NCBI RefSeq assembly: GCF_937952055.1
Contig: NZ_CALFYO010000019.1
Coordinates: forward strand, 62,001 to 126,000
Direction of reading: 5' to 3'
From: an uncultured Piscinibacter sp.
Lineage (GTDB): Bacteria; Pseudomonadota; Gammaproteobacteria; Burkholderiales; Burkholderiaceae_C
Length of the DNA: 64,000 nucleotides
The notes below the pieces were generated by a model. That model ran no database searches. It worked only from the letters and a program-made list of their open reading frames with translations, and was not told the origin of the DNA. This document shows, piece by piece, positions 62,694 to 64,000 of the stretch; the stretch's first letter is position 1, and every line of letters begins with the position of its first letter. The translations under genes and the position numbers were made by a program.

Positions 62694-62996
62694 GTCGCTG
62701 TCTCCTCATGAGTGGACTCGACGCGTGCTGGAGGTCGCAACCCACCAGGCCGGCCGAGGCGTCGGGTCGACCGGCGCAACGATGCTACGCGCATGTCCGA
62801 GGGCCAGCCAGGCATCGTGGCCGGCCGACGGCCCGTGCCGCAGGGATGGTCACCCCCCCGAGGACACGATTGATCATCGGCCGAGGGGTTTCCTGCGTAA
62901 GATGAGCGTGGCCAGTGCCCGCGGCCGCTGTCGAGGCCATCGATCGTCGCCGTCGGGCGGGTCCGCGAGCACCTTGCGCGCAGAGGGGGTGACGCC

Positions 62997-64000
62997 ATGA
63001 AACCACCTGACCCAGCACCCCCGGCCGACGTCGCCGATCCGCGCGACATCGTCTACGTGCCGCCGTCGATGGACGTGCCCGAGTCGGTGCTGCCGCAGCA
63101 GGAGTGGATCACCGTCCTCGACCAGGGCGAGTCCTCGGCCAGCGTCGGCTTCGCACTGGCCGCCGTGCTCAACTACCTGCGCGCCGAGCGCGGTGTCCGC
63201 GATCCCGTCAGCCCGTTCTTCCTCTACGAGAACGCGCAGCGCCTCGACGAGTGGGCGTCCACGCCGCACGAGGGGACGAGCCTGCGCGGCGCGCTGAAGG
63301 GACTGAGCCGCTACGGCGCCGCGCTCGTTCGCGATGCGCCGACCTCGCAGCGTCCGATGGCCGGGCAGAAGCGCGCGCCGCAGCCCGGGTCTGCGGCGGA
63401 GGGCGCTGCCGCGCTGTCCGCCGAGGCCAGCGAACGCGCGCTGGCGAACCGGCCGGCGTCGTATGAACGGGTCGAGCTCAACATCGAGCACCTGAAGGCG
63501 GCCGTGGCCGACCAGCACGCGGTGCTGGTCGGCGCCATGATCGATGAGCGCTGGATGAAGCCGATCGACGGCGAGATCCCCTATCGGCCCGCCACCAGGG
63601 CGCGCGGTGCGACGGAGACCTCGCAGATCGGGCTGGCGGTGCTCGGCTACACACCGCGTGGCTTCATCGTGCAGAACTCCTGGGGCCCGCAGTGGGGCGG
63701 GGTGGTGGCGGACGGCCGGACCCTGCCCGGCTGCGCGATCTGGACCTACCCCGATGCCGCCGAGAACCTGACGGGCGCCTGGGTCGTCCGCCTGTCGACC
63801 GCGGTGGCGTCCGCCAAGGTGCTCGCCGGCTACGCGACCGACAGTGTCGGCGGACCCGACCTGCTGGAAGTGCGACGCGACGCGCAGGCGTTCAGCCTGG
63901 TGCTTGCCTCGCGCGAGGTGGATCCGCCGCTGGCGATCGGCCTGTTCGGCGACTGGGGGGGCGGCAAGTCGTTCTTCATGGAGTTGATGCAGGAGGAGAT
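62997..64000 (+). CDS. Papain-like fold without catalytic residues fused to a KAP-type P-loop NTPase (cut by window edge)
   Basis: The frame is open from ATG 62997 to the last base (334 residues seen). Residues 30-265 follow the C1 peptidase plan: LDQGESSASVGFALAAVLNY where papains have DQG.CGSCWAF, and GLAVLGYTPRGFIVQNSWGP QWGG near the end. The nucleophile Cys position is S49, the preceding disulfide Cys is S46, and no His stands at the usual place before 'LAVLGY' (TSQIG); only the Asn of NSWG (N227) is kept. Residues 288-334 then start a KAP-like NTPase (AIGLFGDWGGGKSFFMELM, Walker A K324). So an inactive peptidase-fold sensor seems joined to an ATPase of a type often linked to membrane or defence functions. 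Confidence 0.85.
   Translation, partial: MKPPDPAPPADVADPRDIVYVPPSMDVPESVLPQQEWITVLDQGESSASVGFALAAVLNYLRAERGVRDPVSPFFLYENAQRLDEWASTPHEGTSLRGALKGLSRYGAALVRDAPTSQRPMAGQKRAPQPGSAAEGAAALSAEASERALANRPASYERVELNIEHLKAAVADQHAVLVGAMIDERWMKPIDGEIPYRPATRARGATETSQIGLAVLGYTPRGFIVQNSWGPQWGGVVADGRTLPGCAIWTYPDAAENLTGAWVVRLSTAVASAKVLAGYATDSVGGPDLLEVRRDAQAFSLVLASREVDPPLAIGLFGDWGGGKSFFMELMQEE

Overview
The window is high-GC DNA (C or G at most third codon positions) from a betaproteobacterium, most likely a Burkholderiales member of the Rubrivivax/Methylibium/Piscinibacter type. This rests on protein style (Bug/TctC receptor, eutBC, NsrR and CueR regulons, IS91-type element) and on codon use. No rRNA or tRNA gene was seen.

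Region 1 (1-13.8 kb) starts with the 3' end of glmS and enters an accessory block with less strict codon use and many broken genes. A ~330-370 bp inverted repeat (1171-1543 and 9356-9684) brackets about 8 kb. Inside are a secreted protein, a MATE remnant, a divergent DUF2182/DUF1326 pair, a PQQ-type beta-propeller protein, a bacterioferritin-like remnant and several small envelope or coiled-coil proteins. A family VIII-type serine hydrolase and a dead IS91-type element follow.

Region 2 (13.8-22.8 kb) is core-like: a PAS hybrid histidine kinase, a response regulator-PAS protein and a Crp/Fnr regulator in one run, a katE C-terminal remnant, two small lipoproteins and eutBC. It ends where a second copy of the IS91 3' end cuts a pyridoxamine-phosphate-oxidase-like gene after 24 codons. 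A ~1 kb gene-free stretch follows.

Region 3 (22.8-41.5 kb) holds a GMC oxidoreductase-mmsA operon with a divergent LysR gene. Next comes a five-gene redox operon: a membrane FAD/[2Fe-2S]/haem-b oxidoreductase, an 11-haem cytochrome c, a Tll0287-like haem protein, a monohaem cytochrome c and a globin, with a divergent NsrR-like regulator. A TctC receptor, a MalT/SARP-like regulator and an FAD enzyme-membrane protein pair follow. The region closes with an NsrR-type module (truncated haemoglobin, cupin, small membrane protein) with near-consensus operators.

Region 4 (41.5-54 kb) carries a DMT exporter, pirin and wrbA, a LysR gene, a metal-chaperone gene broken by a nonsense codon, DUF4396, cueR and an RND tripartite efflux operon. 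Spaced dyads typical of MerR/CueR promoters lie at four places here.

Region 5 (54-64 kb) has a TIR-TM-SPOR fusion, a serine hydrolase divergent from selO, a repeat-containing secreted protein, an HbpS-like protein, an FGGY kinase, a beta-carbonic anhydrase and, running off the end, a papain-like fold without catalytic residues fused to a KAP-type P-loop NTPase. The best candidates for undescribed biology are the 27-32 kb electron-transfer operon and the fusions at 55 kb and 63 kb.
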